DNA from: Megaleporinus macrocephalus
Taxonomy: Eukaryota > Chordata > Actinopteri > Characiformes > Anostomidae
Direction of reading: 5' to 3'
Assembly (NCBI GenBank): GCA_021613375.1
Contig: CM038720.1
Location: 18,871,215 to 18,935,214 of the forward strand
Length of the DNA stretch: 64,000 nucleotides
Below the pieces are notes generated by a model. That model was not told the origin of the DNA. It made no database searches and saw only the letters and a program-made list of their open reading frames with translations. Of this stretch, positions 36,360 to 47,079 are shown one piece after another. The stretch's first letter is position 1, and the number at the start of each line of letters is the position of its first letter. The position numbers and the translations under genes were made by a program.

Positions 36360-36424
36360 GCTATCCCTTTGTTGCGGTAACTCTGAATTTCCCCACTGTG
36401 GGACTAATAAAGGATTATCTTATC
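36360..36424 (+). repeat. LINE 3' tail (GAATTTCCCCACTG type)
   Basis: GAATTTCCCCACTGTGGGAC, then TAATAAAGGATTATCTTATC. This is the signature 3' end of a fish LINE with tandem TATCT tail. No coding portion precedes it, so it is a heavily 5'-truncated insertion. Confidence 0.7.
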
Positions 36425-36953
36425 TAAAATTTGGGAACATTCAAGTTGGCTCATCAAGTTGGCCCATCATTATGCCTATCATCACTTTCAAGACATCATT
36501 AAAATCTTTCAGAATCTAAGGGGCATACCTTCTAAAATGCATTTGTGCACCACCATCTACTTCTAATGTACTTTTAGTAATTTTGTATTAGAACCATTTC
36601 TTGGTCATAAGATTAAATGACCTTTCTGCTAAAAGTTAATCTTCAGGTATTCAGTCTCATGAAGTGTGACTTGGCGAATACTAAGTGTTTTTCTTAAGAT
36701 GCTTTAACAGGCCTTTGTTGTAGCCATCTTCCATTGCTGCTTGTGTATGGTACTTTCTGCCTACAGGTTTTGCCTCAATCACAGTTTCATTGGCAGCCCT
36801 ACACTACCTCCACCATGTTTCCCATTTGGTGTAGTGCCCTTAGGATCATGAGGCCTTCCTACTTCATGCTCTTCTCGCTCCAGCATCCTGGTATGAGTTA
36901 ACTTTGGTTTTATCTGGCTAAGTCAATTTCCATGCATCCATTTTGGTTGTCTT
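36425..36953. other. Degenerate sequence, no gene seen
   Basis: Nothing recognised other than the left target duplication of the following hAT element (36946-36953, GTTGTCTT). The text at 36480-36950 repeats words also seen just right of the element (TTCTGCTARAAGT, CAGGCCT, ATCAGGCC), so the flanking DNA may itself be an older duplicated repeat. Confidence 0.35.
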
Positions 36954-38218
36954 CAGGCCCGGAGTGGCTAATCGGGAGATTCAGGAGGATTCCTGATAGG
37001 CCGGCTCATGTCAAAAATAATTTTGACACTTATCTAATCTTCTTCTTGCATTCATTCTCCATTCAACTACATATTCATCTTATATACATCTGACAGCACA
37101 GCCTCTACATCACAGTAGTGGGTTCTACCATCTGAGGGAATTCTCCCCTCCCAAATGTTTAAGTTGGTTGGAACCACGACTCTCTTTTCTTGAGCGGTAA
37201 AATAAAACATAGCAACAGAATAGCGCCGAGCGTCAGTCGGTGGCGATGCAGGACAGAAAGAGGCCAGGTGGAGATGAAAAGGACAGGTTAAAAAAGAGAA
37301 AGGTGTTGGAAGAAGATGCTGCTAAATGTGCGAAATGAACAGACCTGTTTTCTGGAGGACAGACCCCCAGTTACAGCCGCTAAACAGAGATACGGAAATA
37401 AGTTTGTTTTGTCAGTGTAAGGGTATTGCGCAACGTTTGCAATGGCAGTTTAGCGTAGTTTGTTTTGTAGAGGCCAATACACACCATTAAACATAAATAT
37501 CCAGTTCTAACTGAACATTATAAACATAATTTAGAACTGTAATATATTAATAGTCAAACTCATTAACGGTATGTTTCTGTACCGTCCGAGCAGCAAACCC
37601 CTACTGACGCTACTGGTGATCCCGAGGAAGCCATGTTTACTGAAGAGACAGGTAGAGGATAGTCTAACAGAGTTATTTAAACTCTGTATAATAACTAAGA
37701 TAGCTGTTTGTAATATAAAATATAACATAGAGAATAGACGTGATATACGTTAAATTGTGTTAATGTTAATGTACACAGAGGAAATTCTCATGCCTATAGA
37801 CAATGTTATTAATAAAGTTGAGAAGCCAGTGCACTGCTTAGGAGGCTTTTGATGCTGTAAGTAGCTACTAAACATATGTGTAGTGAAACTACTTAAGAGT
37901 TTAGTGTAAATCTAATAATAGAGCTCCTCTCTGTTGGGAAGAAAATTTAAATTTAAATTTTAAATTATTTTAATTTCAATTTATTGCTTGAGTACAAATG
38001 TACATATGTTTTAAGCTTTATTTTATAAAAAAATTAATTAAACCTGTTTAAGTGAAGTGCGTTCTGTTAACTTACCAACATATACCTGAACTTATACCCA
38101 GTAAAAATACATTTTAAGAGTTAACTGCTGTTTCATTTATTCAAATACCTCATGGAAAAAGTGGGCCGGATTTAGGCATGAAACTCCAGGGCTGGAAAAG
38201 GGGTTCACTCTGGCCCTG
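36954..38218 (+). mobile_element. Non-autonomous hAT transposon with exact 8-bp TSD
   Basis: Terminal repeats are CAGGCCCGGAGTG at the left and the reverse complement CAGGGCCAGAGTG at the right, with subterminal GGCCGG on both sides. GTTGTCTT occurs at 36946-36953 and at 38219-38226, an exact 8-bp target duplication. The element is 1265 bp. It keeps a hAT N-terminal exon relic (37246-37375) and lacks the catalytic domain. Its TIR differs from the element at 5900, so it is a separate hAT family or branch. Confidence 0.9.
37246..37375 (+). pseudogene. hAT transposase N-terminal exon relic
   Basis: From ATG 37246 the frame reads MQDRKRPGGDEKDRLKKRK, then LEEDAAKCAK, a stop, and TDLFSGGQTPSYS before a second stop. 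The very basic start and the AAKC..TD(L/M)F motif agree with the N-terminal tail of fish hAT transposases that carry a TTF-type zinc finger. The same motif occurs in the element at 5900-7037. The first stop replaces one codon in an otherwise continuous frame. Confidence 0.65.
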
Positions 38219-38226
38219 GTTGTCTT

Positions 38227-39585
38227 CCATCGTCTTCCACACCTTTTGCTGCCACCAGTTATTGTTTTTAAGAGACTTTATTCATTCAATATTTTAGTTA
38301 AAGCTCTTGAATCAAAGCTGATAAAAAACGTTTATGCTTCTATCACACCCTGACTGTGATTTAAAATCCTTTGTGGTGGTGTACAGGTGTACAAATTTAC
38401 AAACACTGTGTCATTGAGCCGGACTGTATGGGCACCCTAAACTATTTGTAATGCATCTTCAGTCATTTTGTTCCAGAATCAGGCCTCTATAGGCTTTAAG
38501 TTAAAATTACCTTTCTGCTAGAAGTGAATGCTCAGGGTACTCTACAATCCAGTCACAAGGCCTCAGTCACATCACGTCTTCTCTGAGTCTGTGGTTGGAT
38601 CCGCATCATAAGGCATCTCGGGCTGAACAAACGCGAAGCTGTGCCGGCAGGTTTTTAGAAGGCATTCTTAATTAAATGTTAAATGTAGCTGCCGGCAGCA
38701 GGGAAAATACAGGGCCAAACAATCAGGGGAAAGCTATTCTCGTTTTGGATTGTGCCCCCGCTGTGGCCCTATTCATACAGCAATGCAGGAGGGCGTTGGC
38801 TCATTACTCTGGCTTCTAGAGTCAAGCTGTAAACAACCGATTCCTAAATGCGGCAGTAGAGGAGCTGTAACAATTCCATGGCTTTTATTTTAGGCGAGGA
38901 TTAGAATATAAAACAGTGCAGAGAGAAAGAACAGGACAAGAAAGTCATGGTCTATGATTGTGCAGCCATGTGTTTCAGATTGAGTTTTTTTTCCATTTTT
39001 ACAGATTTCATAAAAGTCTGCAGTTGCACTCTTTATTTTGCTGAATCCGGTGGCGGGAGGCTTTATATACTGGACGTGGGGGAGCCATAGGTCACTAGTG
39101 GCTCACCCATGCATTGCGTTCGAGTCTAGTACACCTTGATTGTGAAGGGGGTTGGGAGGTGGTGGAGATGGGTGCCATCACCTAAGTCAATTTCATGACT
39201 GACTGACCTCCCTTCAGCCATATACGGTGGGCCGTGAGATCACTTAGCTCACTCCCTCTCTCAGGCTAATGCCCATTGCTTTTCAATTACACCATTACTG
39301 AGACGGCATTTCTACACTGCTTTATTGAGACAGCTTAAGCTGGACGATGAGCCAAGATGCAGGGTGCAGAGTACATGGGATTTGTTCAAACACGGGTCCC
39401 TGAGGGGGATGTACATTTGACCTATCCGTCCTCCACCCACAAACACATGCTTTAAGCAGTTATTTCTTTTTTTGTAGAGAAAAATCTGATTTGCAGCTCA
39501 ATTGTTAGTTTAAACTCCAGAAGTGTGAATTTAATTCAGCTATTGGATCTTGTAATGAACTTTTGAGTAAGTAGTGAGACATTCA
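38227..39585. other. Mostly unique; 38560-38900 candidate conserved block
   Basis: 38560-38900 is GC-balanced with TTCTTAATTAAATGTTAAATG and the palindrome CTGCCGGCAG (about 38690), and looks like conserved non-coding DNA. At 39085-39130 a run resembling Pol III boxes was noted but the spacing is wrong for a tRNA. No gene is seen. Confidence 0.3.
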
Positions 39586-39590
39586 GGGTT

Positions 39591-40290
39591 GTCCTGAGGC
39601 ATCTCTATCCCAGTGGTCTTTGCTACTAAGCTAACTGCTTCTGCGCATTCAACTTTACAGAACTTTAAAGAAAATCCTATTTATCTTAATCAAAAATTGT
39701 AGCACACTCAGTTTTAGTAAAAAATATCTACATTTCAATTGCATTATTAATTTTAGTTAATTATTTAGAATGCATGTGAAGGGTCACACGATTAGCACAG
39801 GTAGAGTGTAGACTGAGAGTTTTTTTTTTATTAAACTAAGAATTTAACCAACCAGGAATTTTTATACTAAAACAATGAAATATCATCACTTGCTATGTTT
39901 GAACACACCAAGCATGAGGAATATATTAAATAAAACTGATTTATAAATTACAGTTTTTTATTTCACAGCAGTTATTAGGCCTTAGGCCTCTGAAGGCCTA
40001 GAAGCCCTGAGGGTTACCCTCTGGCTAACACTAGCATTATAGCATTGATTTGTTTTTTTCAAACCTGCCAAGTTTCAGTTAACAACAAATCCAGCTTTGT
40101 AGCTTAGCATTTTAAACTGGAACACAGTATACAAATCTGAAGTTTAATGTAGATTCATTAGTTTAAGTGAGATTATTTATGTTCTATGTAGCTTGTCCAA
40201 CCTCCTACATTTGCTGATAAAAAAATGCATTTGCGTGTGGGGCCAGTTACCTTAGTAGCAAAGACCAAGGACAGATAGTCCAGGACAGGC
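39591..40290. mobile_element. Candidate inverted-repeat element
   Basis: The left arm at 39605-39650 and the right arm at 40224-40276 are reverse complements over the core CAGTTANCTTAGTAGCAAAG and the following ACCA (24 of 25 match). Weaker matching extends outward to GTCCTG (39591) and CAGGAC (40280). The interior, about 570 bp, has no coding frame. Arms and size fit a MITE, but no target duplication is recognised, so the exact ends are uncertain. Confidence 0.5.
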
Positions 40291-41290
40291 AAAGATGTCT
40301 AAGTAACGCTCAGGGTTCACCAGAGGATCAGTGCAGTGCATTTACACCACAAAATATCTCAGCACCTGAGCTTATGGGAGTTTAGACTGGCAATTAAGTT
40401 GCAAATCAAAGCTCTCCCTCCAAACCAAGAAAAACTGTTAAGGGAAAGTTTGAAGGGTCTGTGGAGAACGGATTCCAGTGTAAGCTGACATCGGGAATTA
40501 TGGGAGGAGCAGCTTTGTTAAGCCCTGGACAGAGATAAATCAGCCCAACCTGTTACGTAACCCAAATGTCACCCAAGCCCTTTTCCTTCAAAAGCTCCTC
40601 TTGGAAATAACGTCCCCCTGATGATCCAAGGCAAAGGTTTCGGCGGAAGAAAAAAAATTTCATGACAGTGATACATGGCTCCACAGTACTACTTCAATTT
40701 GGCAATTAAATCTTAATGTGCTTTTGAAAAACCCCACAAAAGTACTCTCTGTGGAGACAGACGTTCCTCCGAAGCCTCTGCTACATACTTAAACACATCA
40801 CACTCATGTATAATTTACATTGTAAAAAATTAGCGTAAATTCACAGGCAGCCAGTCGCCGAGCACACAACAAACCAGCAGTTGGCCTAAATGAATGCAAT
40901 TAGACCTTTCAGCCACAGAAAATTGAATAGTGCAAAAATGACTCCCTACGTGCTCCTCATAATGGCTTTCTAGCCCTATGTTGCTTCCCTAATAGAGCTA
41001 TGTGAATAACACTGACGTGCTGTTCTCTTGCATGATCTTTCTCACACATCTTTATACACACCACATTTTCTTGCCAGCAAAATCTACTTAAAGCCACACC
41101 TAGCACTGAAGATATAGCAAACCCTCTTCCCCAAAGGTTGTGGCATCTCTATTTCTGACCTCTTGATGAACAGGTAGTTAACCAGCAACACCAACAAAAC
41201 TTTGCTTTGTTAAGAGTAATGCAGTTATGTAACCGCTTGGCTAATTTGGGTATTGCTAATGATTGGATGTTAGTTTGTGGTTGAGATTGA
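40291..41290. other. Unique sequence; 40470-40690 candidate conserved block
   Basis: No gene is recognised. 40470-40690 includes GTGTAAGCTGACATCGGGAA and AACCTGTTACGTAACCCAAA, the latter containing the palindrome GTTACGTAAC. Confidence 0.25.
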
Positions 41291-41294
41291 TTTT

Positions 41295-41866
41295 TCAGAT
41301 TTATATTTCTTATATTTATTTCTCATTGCATGTGTACTATTACTCTGATTTCTTTTTGATTGCTCATTGTATGTATACTCTGACTCTGAGTTCTTTCAGA
41401 TTGCTCAGTGTATCTAAATTTTTACTCTTGATTTCTTTCAGATTGTTCAGTGTATATATATTATTACTCTGGTTTCTTTTTGATTGCTCAGTGTATGTAT
41501 ACTCTTACTCTGATTTCTTTCAGATTGCTCAGTTTATGTATACTCTTACTCTAATTTCTTTCAGATTGCTCAGTGTATCTAAATTTTCACTCTGATTTCT
41601 TTCAGATTGTTCAGTGTATATATATTATTACTCTGGTTTCTTTCAGATTGCTCAGTTTATGTATACTCTTACTCTAATTTCTTTCAGATTGCTCAGTTTA
41701 TGTATACTCTTACTCTAATTTCTTTCAGATTGCTCAGTTTATGTAAACTCTTACTCTAATTTCTTTCAGATTGCTTAGTTTATGTATACTCTTACTCTTA
41801 ATTTCTTTCAGATTGCTCAGTTTATGTATACTCTTGCTCTAATTTCTTTCAGATTTCTCAGTGCAA
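41295..41866 (+). repeat. 41-bp minisatellite, about 13 units
   Basis: The unit is GATTGCTCAGTTTATGTATA followed by CTCTTACTCTAATTTCTTTCA. Later units (41640-41860) are nearly identical, and earlier ones drift, with a two-unit higher-order variant carrying GTATATATATTATTACTCTG and GTGTATCTAAATTTT. Each unit ends in a pyrimidine tract plus CAG|A, like a splice acceptor. The 110-codon open frame over it is an artefact of the repeat. Confidence 0.95.
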
Positions 41867-42279
41867 AGCTGAAACTACATGCTAGGCAAAATTAAGAATT
41901 CAAATTTTCGTCATCTTCTGGATGATGTATGTTTATATCTGCCACAAAGTTTCCACCAAGTAACTCTTTGTGTTTTAGGAAAAAATGCCTGAATTTTCCC
42001 GTTATCTGATTACCCAAGTGCATGCAAACACATTGAATGGATTACAGACAAAATCTGATGTTGCTTATTAAGTAGAGTCGTTACTGCACTTTAATAACCA
42101 AACTGACATACAGTACAGTACAGTAGAGTTTAGTCAGTGGTCATTTTTTTTGAGCAAGCTCAACTATACTAATATCCCAACTTAGATTCCGCCATACAAT
42201 GTGGGTTTGGCAAACCATTGACTAAACTCTACATAACACAAGAAAAGTAATTTCAAATTGACCTGCTTTTTTAGTGCAA

Positions 42280-42418
42280 GTCAGTGTTACCGCTGGGTTA
42301 AGAATGATCCACCATCCAAATAATATCTGGTCAGTTGTGCCTCTTTTAAATCACGGATGTAGAGGTAAACAGATTATGCAGCAGCAGATGGGCTACAGTC
42401 AGTGATTGTAAATATTGA
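42280..42418. repeat. Palindromic fish MITE fragment
   Basis: AAGAATGATCCACCATCCAAATAATATCTG, here shown in part, together with CAGATGGGCTACAGTCAGTG, corresponds to one arm of the family at 34111. Confidence 0.6.
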
Positions 42419-42419
42419 C

Positions 42420-43370
42420 TAAATGTTTGCAATAGTCAACAGCTAACTGATTATTAATGAGTTTAGCTCCTGGTGCTTTCTCCTGCAGAGTTTTATTGCA
42501 GCTCTAATCAGATCCACCTGATTTCCCCCATTCAGATGCTCCTGCAAACCTAGATAAAGTGAGTCAGTTGTTAAAGGGACTTTCCAATCTAAAATTTTTT
42601 TCTAGTTTCTTATGTTATTCAGTGTTCTGTAGCAGTGATGTATCTTAGAATCTTGTGATCAAAAGTTTTAAAAGGCGCACTAAGATCCAGAATCCAGACG
42701 GATTTTGTAAAACAAAGCTGAGATCATTGATATCATGAACCAGTACTGACTCATTACTATGGTTACAAAGAAAATCAGATGTAAACTATCCATAATAATT
42801 ACCCATATGCAAAGTACACTTGTTAGATTACAGCAGAGTATTTTTAGTAATACTGATAATAATTTATCCGTCTTAGTACTGCATGTGACAAACCCAGTAA
42901 GGTTCAGACTTCAGAGCTCAAATCAGGGGCAAACTTTGAACCACATCTGGACTTTAACAGCAGTAGTAGCCTGGGCTTCTGAGCTTCCCTCACTCTCTCT
43001 CTTGGTTCCTGAGATCTCCCACTGCATTCTCATGATTAATGGGGTTCTGGTGGAGCGAGACAGCCTCTCTTTTACTTCGGGACTGCTCTGGCCACCATCT
43101 GCACGCCTTAATAGTCATCACAGTAAAACATTTTCTGACAATGGGAAGTGCTTGGAGGAAGCTGTCTCACAGGTTATTTTGAACAGTAGATATCTTTTAT
43201 AAGCATGAACTACAGCAGGGTTTAAGGTGGTACCATATATTACTCCGGGTGCATATATGTCTCCTTCACTGTCTCAAATTCCATTTTCTCTTCTACTGCA
43301 GAAGGTCAGCTTGTAAAAGGCAATAAGTTTACTGAGAAAGGGACGTGACCTAGACCTGTAGATACGAGAT
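42420..43370. other. Unique sequence, no gene seen
   Basis: A 147-codon plus-strand frame (42759-43202) has no domain, signal peptide or splice context that I recognise. Treated as chance. Confidence 0.35.
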
Positions 43371-43371
43371 T

Positions 43372-43545
43372 GTTCACTTTATTAGAAACGCCTACTTACT
43401 ATTCACTAGAAGCTTCATGGGCTTCACCTACATAATGAGGTCCACTACAGGAGTGCACAGTTACAGACTGCAGGTCATGTGCAGTTTGAGAATAATGACC
43501 TAAATGCTTCTTCCTCTCTGGCAGAACAGCCTAAAACAATAGTAC
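43372..43545. repeat. TTCACTTTATTAGAAACGCC dispersed repeat
   Basis: GTTCACTTTATTAGAAACGC and CTACTTACTATTCACTAGAAG followed by CACAGTTACAGACTGCAG resemble a common fish repeat whose ends read CACTCACTTTATTAGG. A short relative begins at 58392. Confidence 0.5.
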
Positions 43546-44264
43546 AATAGTGCCAAGCTTTTTTAGTTTGATTAGAATTTTTTTGTTTTAAATAAGCAAA
43601 TTATTGACAACTTTAATGTCAAACCTCATTTTTTTTCCTGAAGTAGATTTTTTTTATTTTACTAACGTGGAGCTGAGGGTCAGTATCGTCTGCCAGCCGC
43701 AATGATGCTGCAGTAAAGTCATGCACTCATGCATGTTTGAAATTCAGGGATATTCAGCAAGAACACACCTTGGTACCTCAACCATTTCTGAAACTTACAC
43801 TCTTAAATATTGGAATGCAACTGGGGAAGTGAAAGGTGACCTTTAACAGGCAGCTCTAAGGTAAATGTATTTGTGTTACTTTTTTAAAGGTCTTTGAAAG
43901 ATGCAGATTCATTATACATTTTTTTTTTATTTTTTTTTTGTGTTCAAGTAAATATGATAAATTCATATGTGCACAGCTGTTCAAAGCTGTGTTTCATGCA
44001 CTGGGTAGCATTTTAGCAACAGGCACAGGCACAACCAAAATAATCACTGAAACTTTACCAAATGTGGTGACAAAACAATGTTCAATCGAATGTTTAATAA
44101 AGTAAGCAGAATTAAAGTAAAGGGTCACTTAATGCTAGATGATCTTAGTCTAAATAGTGTCTCGGCTCCTAGTTGAATCAGTTCAGTAGAATCATCCAGT
44201 AATGAGTGAAGTTTGTTAAAACAGGAAACTGACGATTTATACAGTTCAATACACTTAATACATT

Positions 44265-45325
44265 TGATGTGCACAGAGCTCTTTCTTGCCTGGAGAGACC
44301 CAGGAGCACTGTGTCACCTTCTCTTAACACCATACAGCCAGGGCTCCTGAAGAGCAAGCTGGAACATAGTGGAGTGGACAGTCACCTGTCAAACTGGATA
44401 CTGGACTACCTCACCAACCGATCACAGTATGTGAGGGCACAGGATTGTGTGTCTGACGGTCAGCAGTACAGGGGACCCTCAGGAAACGGTCTTGGCACCG
44501 TTCCTCTTCACCCTGTTACGCTGCTGACTTCAAGTACAGCTCACTGACTTGTTATCTCCAGATGTTCTCTGATGACTCAGCGATTGTTGGCCTCATAACT
44601 AATGAGGAGGACGGCGAGTACAGAGAACTGATTCAGGACTTTGTGGACTGGTGTCTGCAGAACCATCTCCAGATAAACACAGGAAAGACCAAAGAACTAG
44701 TGGTGGATTTCCACAGGTGCAGACATCCCCCTCCATCAGTGAACATCCAGGGTATGGACGTCGTGAGAGTGCACTCTTATGAGTATTTGGGTGTTCACCT
44801 AAACAAGACACTGGACTGGTCAGTTAACACCACTGCACTTTACAAAAAAAAGCCAGAGCAGACTCTACCTACTGAAGAGACTGAGTTTATTTGGAGTGCA
44901 GGGAAAACTCCTGAGGACACTCTTTGACACAATGGTGGCATCTGCCATCTTTTATGGAGTGGTCTGCTGGGGCAGCAGCATGCAACTGCAGACAAGAAGA
45001 GACTGGACAAACTCATTATGAGGGCCTGCTCTGTCCTGGGAGGCCCCCTTGACCCAGTGCAGGTGGTGGGAGACAGGAGGATGTTAGCCAAGCTGGCATC
45101 CATGCTGAAGAAAGACTAACACCCCATGCAAAGCCTCCTTCAGCGACAGGCTGCTTCACCCCAAGTAATCCCCAAGAAGGAGCAGCATCGCAGGTCCATC
45201 CTTCCTGCTGCTGTTAGACTCTACAACCAGCACTGCTCCCAGCTGACCACATACACACAGCAGACCACTGACACACACATACTTAAACTCCACACACTTA
45301 CAGTTTTTTTTAATGTAGCATAACA
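44265..45325 (+). pseudogene. Decayed LINE reverse transcriptase (CR1/L2/Rex type)
   Basis: Plus-strand frames preserve ordered reverse-transcriptase blocks of a non-LTR retrotransposon. About 44300-44470 gives NTIQPGLLKSKLEHSGVD, then NWILDYLTNRSQYVR. About 44480-44520, in a second frame, gives ETVLAPFLFTL, the family's PQGTVL(S/A)P motif 4-5 region. 44562-44850 gives FSDDSAIVG, with the catalytic aspartates of the YXDD-type box, then HLQINTGKTKELVVDF and YLGVHLNKTLDWSVNT. 44935-45115 gives FYGVVCWG, and 45126-45250 gives QHRRSILPAAVRLYNQ, the usual C-terminus. At least three frameshifts and a stop disable it. The 5' part (endonuclease) is missing, as is typical of truncated LINE insertions. 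Confidence 0.85.
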
Positions 45326-45334
45326 ACATGCATT

Positions 45335-45412
45335 GTCTATTTTATCAGCTCTGCTTACTATATAGGAGCAATAGATTATTTAATTCTCTGCATACTTCAC
45401 TCACATCCCCAG
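45335..45412. repeat. Palindromic fish MITE fragment
   Basis: TTGTCTATTTTATCAGCTCT, then TTACTATATAGGAGCAATAG and CTCTGCATACTTC match the left end of the 34111 family. It sits directly after the LINE coding relic. Confidence 0.55.
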
Positions 45413-46340
45413 ACACATCCCTCACCATGTTCTCTTTAAAACTTTCTCCACCTAAAAGCAACCTGTTCACTCTGAAAAAAGGCTATAAGGTTGTGACTGT
45501 CTGACAATTTCACAGTAGTTTTATAACAGCTCTCTTTTCAGGACAAGAACCAAATGTGTCCTTGAGCTTTATTTGATTTTTGAACTGATAGTGTTCTCAT
45601 TTTGGATAAGGCTGTGTTCCTGGAGAAAAGGATCATGCACTGCATCTGCTGAGGTTCAGACTGTTTTCATCAACTGCAGACTGTCCACACGGCTGTTTCT
45701 ACTTCTGTCTGGAAGTCTGGAACTGGAGCCCTCACAACTTTTTTTCACAGTTTTAGACAAACTTTCGAATAAAGCAAAAAAAACTGCACTGAATTATTAA
45801 TGAAAAATGTAATTGATTTAACTACAATATACTCATTAATTAAAATATTCCTGGTCATCTTTTTGACACATCACACAGCTTTTCTTACTTTGGAAAGTAA
45901 TGTGAACTTTGAAATGAAAACTTTACTTGACAAATGGCTAGATGGCAGATTCAGAAGGAAGCCTTTTGAGGTGCTCCTTCACGACACCTTGGCTGATTCC
46001 ATGCATTTCCCATGCTTTTTCTTATCCTGTGGATGGAAACACCTTATCTGACCCCCTTAGATGTAAAAAAATCCCCCCATAATAGAATCATTTATGCTGG
46101 CAAAAGTTTAAGACTAATTAAAGACTTGTCCTCTATTTGTCTCCACCCGGAGCCACCTGAGATATTTTCCAGACTTATACATACAAGATTCAGATAAAAT
46201 GCACATATTGTCACTGTCTAAAAATCTATAGTCATCTCACTGGAGCACATCAGCCCACATTGTTTGGAACTTTCTTTATGAACTGATCAGTGGAAATGCT
46301 CCAAAATCACTTTACATCACATTGTTCTACATTTAAAGTT
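45413..46340. other. No gene seen
   Basis: AT-rich with short frames; nothing recognised. Confidence 0.4.
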
Positions 46341-46343
46341 AAG

Positions 46344-46560
46344 ATAATTTTGGAGTCATTCCACTGTAAGGAGACACCTCAGTCCTATGGGTCTGAAAGG
46401 ATGTGTAGCTGTTTAAGAAGCTCCTCACTAAGAAACGGAGTCACATCAAACAAAAGCTGCTGATCTTCTGAAAACAATGCACTGGTCACCCCAGAGTCCA
46501 GACCTTAACATCACTGAATGTGTTTGCATTATTTGGATAGTAAGAAGCAGAAAATGAATC
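46344..46560 (+). pseudogene. Tc1-like transposase relic
   Basis: The frame at about 46479-46535 reads HWSPQSPDLNITECVC, the region around the third catalytic residue of Tc1/mariner transposases. It is preceded by about 130 bp that align with the reverse complement of 2440-2600, including GGTCTGAAAGGAT.TGTAGCTG. Both copies have the unusual TEC in place of the IEN/IEP expected after SPDLN. No HTH region or terminal repeats are kept. Confidence 0.65.
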
Positions 46561-46836
46561 TGTAAGACTGAACTTCTGATTTCTATGAAAAGCTAAAGAG
46601 ACATTTTGGAAAATAGTTTTGCATGTAATTCTGAATTTTACTATAAATATCACATACTTTTTTATGTAGAAAATCAGAGAACAAGTTAAATACTGAATAA
46701 ATGGCAACTTTAGCATATTTTGACTCAGAAAATCTATGCAACTTATCATCTAACCTTTGCATATAACTGTTGTGGTTTGTTTTGTTAACAGATTGTTTCA
46801 AGGATCCTACCAAAGCAGAGCAATGACTGATGTGCA

Positions 46837-47078
46837 TATCGTCGCTGTCCAATGAAAAACATGTATCTCCAGTTTTGTTGATTTAGAGTTTTCTACATCA
46901 TTTAAACACGCCAATGGTCGTTTACAATGTCATGATAAATGGACAATAAAAGTGCTCCAAAATAGCTTGGGAAAAATTCTGGTTCCATTGCCTTACCTTG
47001 AAAGTAAAGTATGTTTTTAGTCTCTCCTGAAAAGTTGCAATTTTGGAGATCTTTGTTTTTCATTGGACAGCGACGATA
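46837..47078. mobile_element. 242-bp MITE with TA-flanked inverted repeats
   Basis: Left arm TATCGTCGCTGTCCAATGAA and right arm TTCATTGGACAGCGACGATA are perfect reverse complements. Similarity continues inward (AAAAAC, then ATCTCCA against TGGAGAT). The ends carry TA, the target of Tc1/mariner elements, and the interior is non-coding. A palindromic stem of more than 30 bp is expected. Confidence 0.85.
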
Positions 47079-47079
47079 G

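Noticed and set aside
39085..39130. tRNA-like A and B boxes (TAGGTCACTAGTGG and GCGTTCGAGTCTA)
   Set aside because: The boxes are only about 15 bases apart and no cloverleaf arms pair; a tRNA or standard tRNA-derived SINE head needs a wider spacing.
41263..41595. 110-codon frame
   Set aside because: Lies in the 41-bp minisatellite and breaks when units drift.
42759..43202. 147-codon plus-strand open frame
   Set aside because: No recognisable motif; single frame in unique DNA without splice context.
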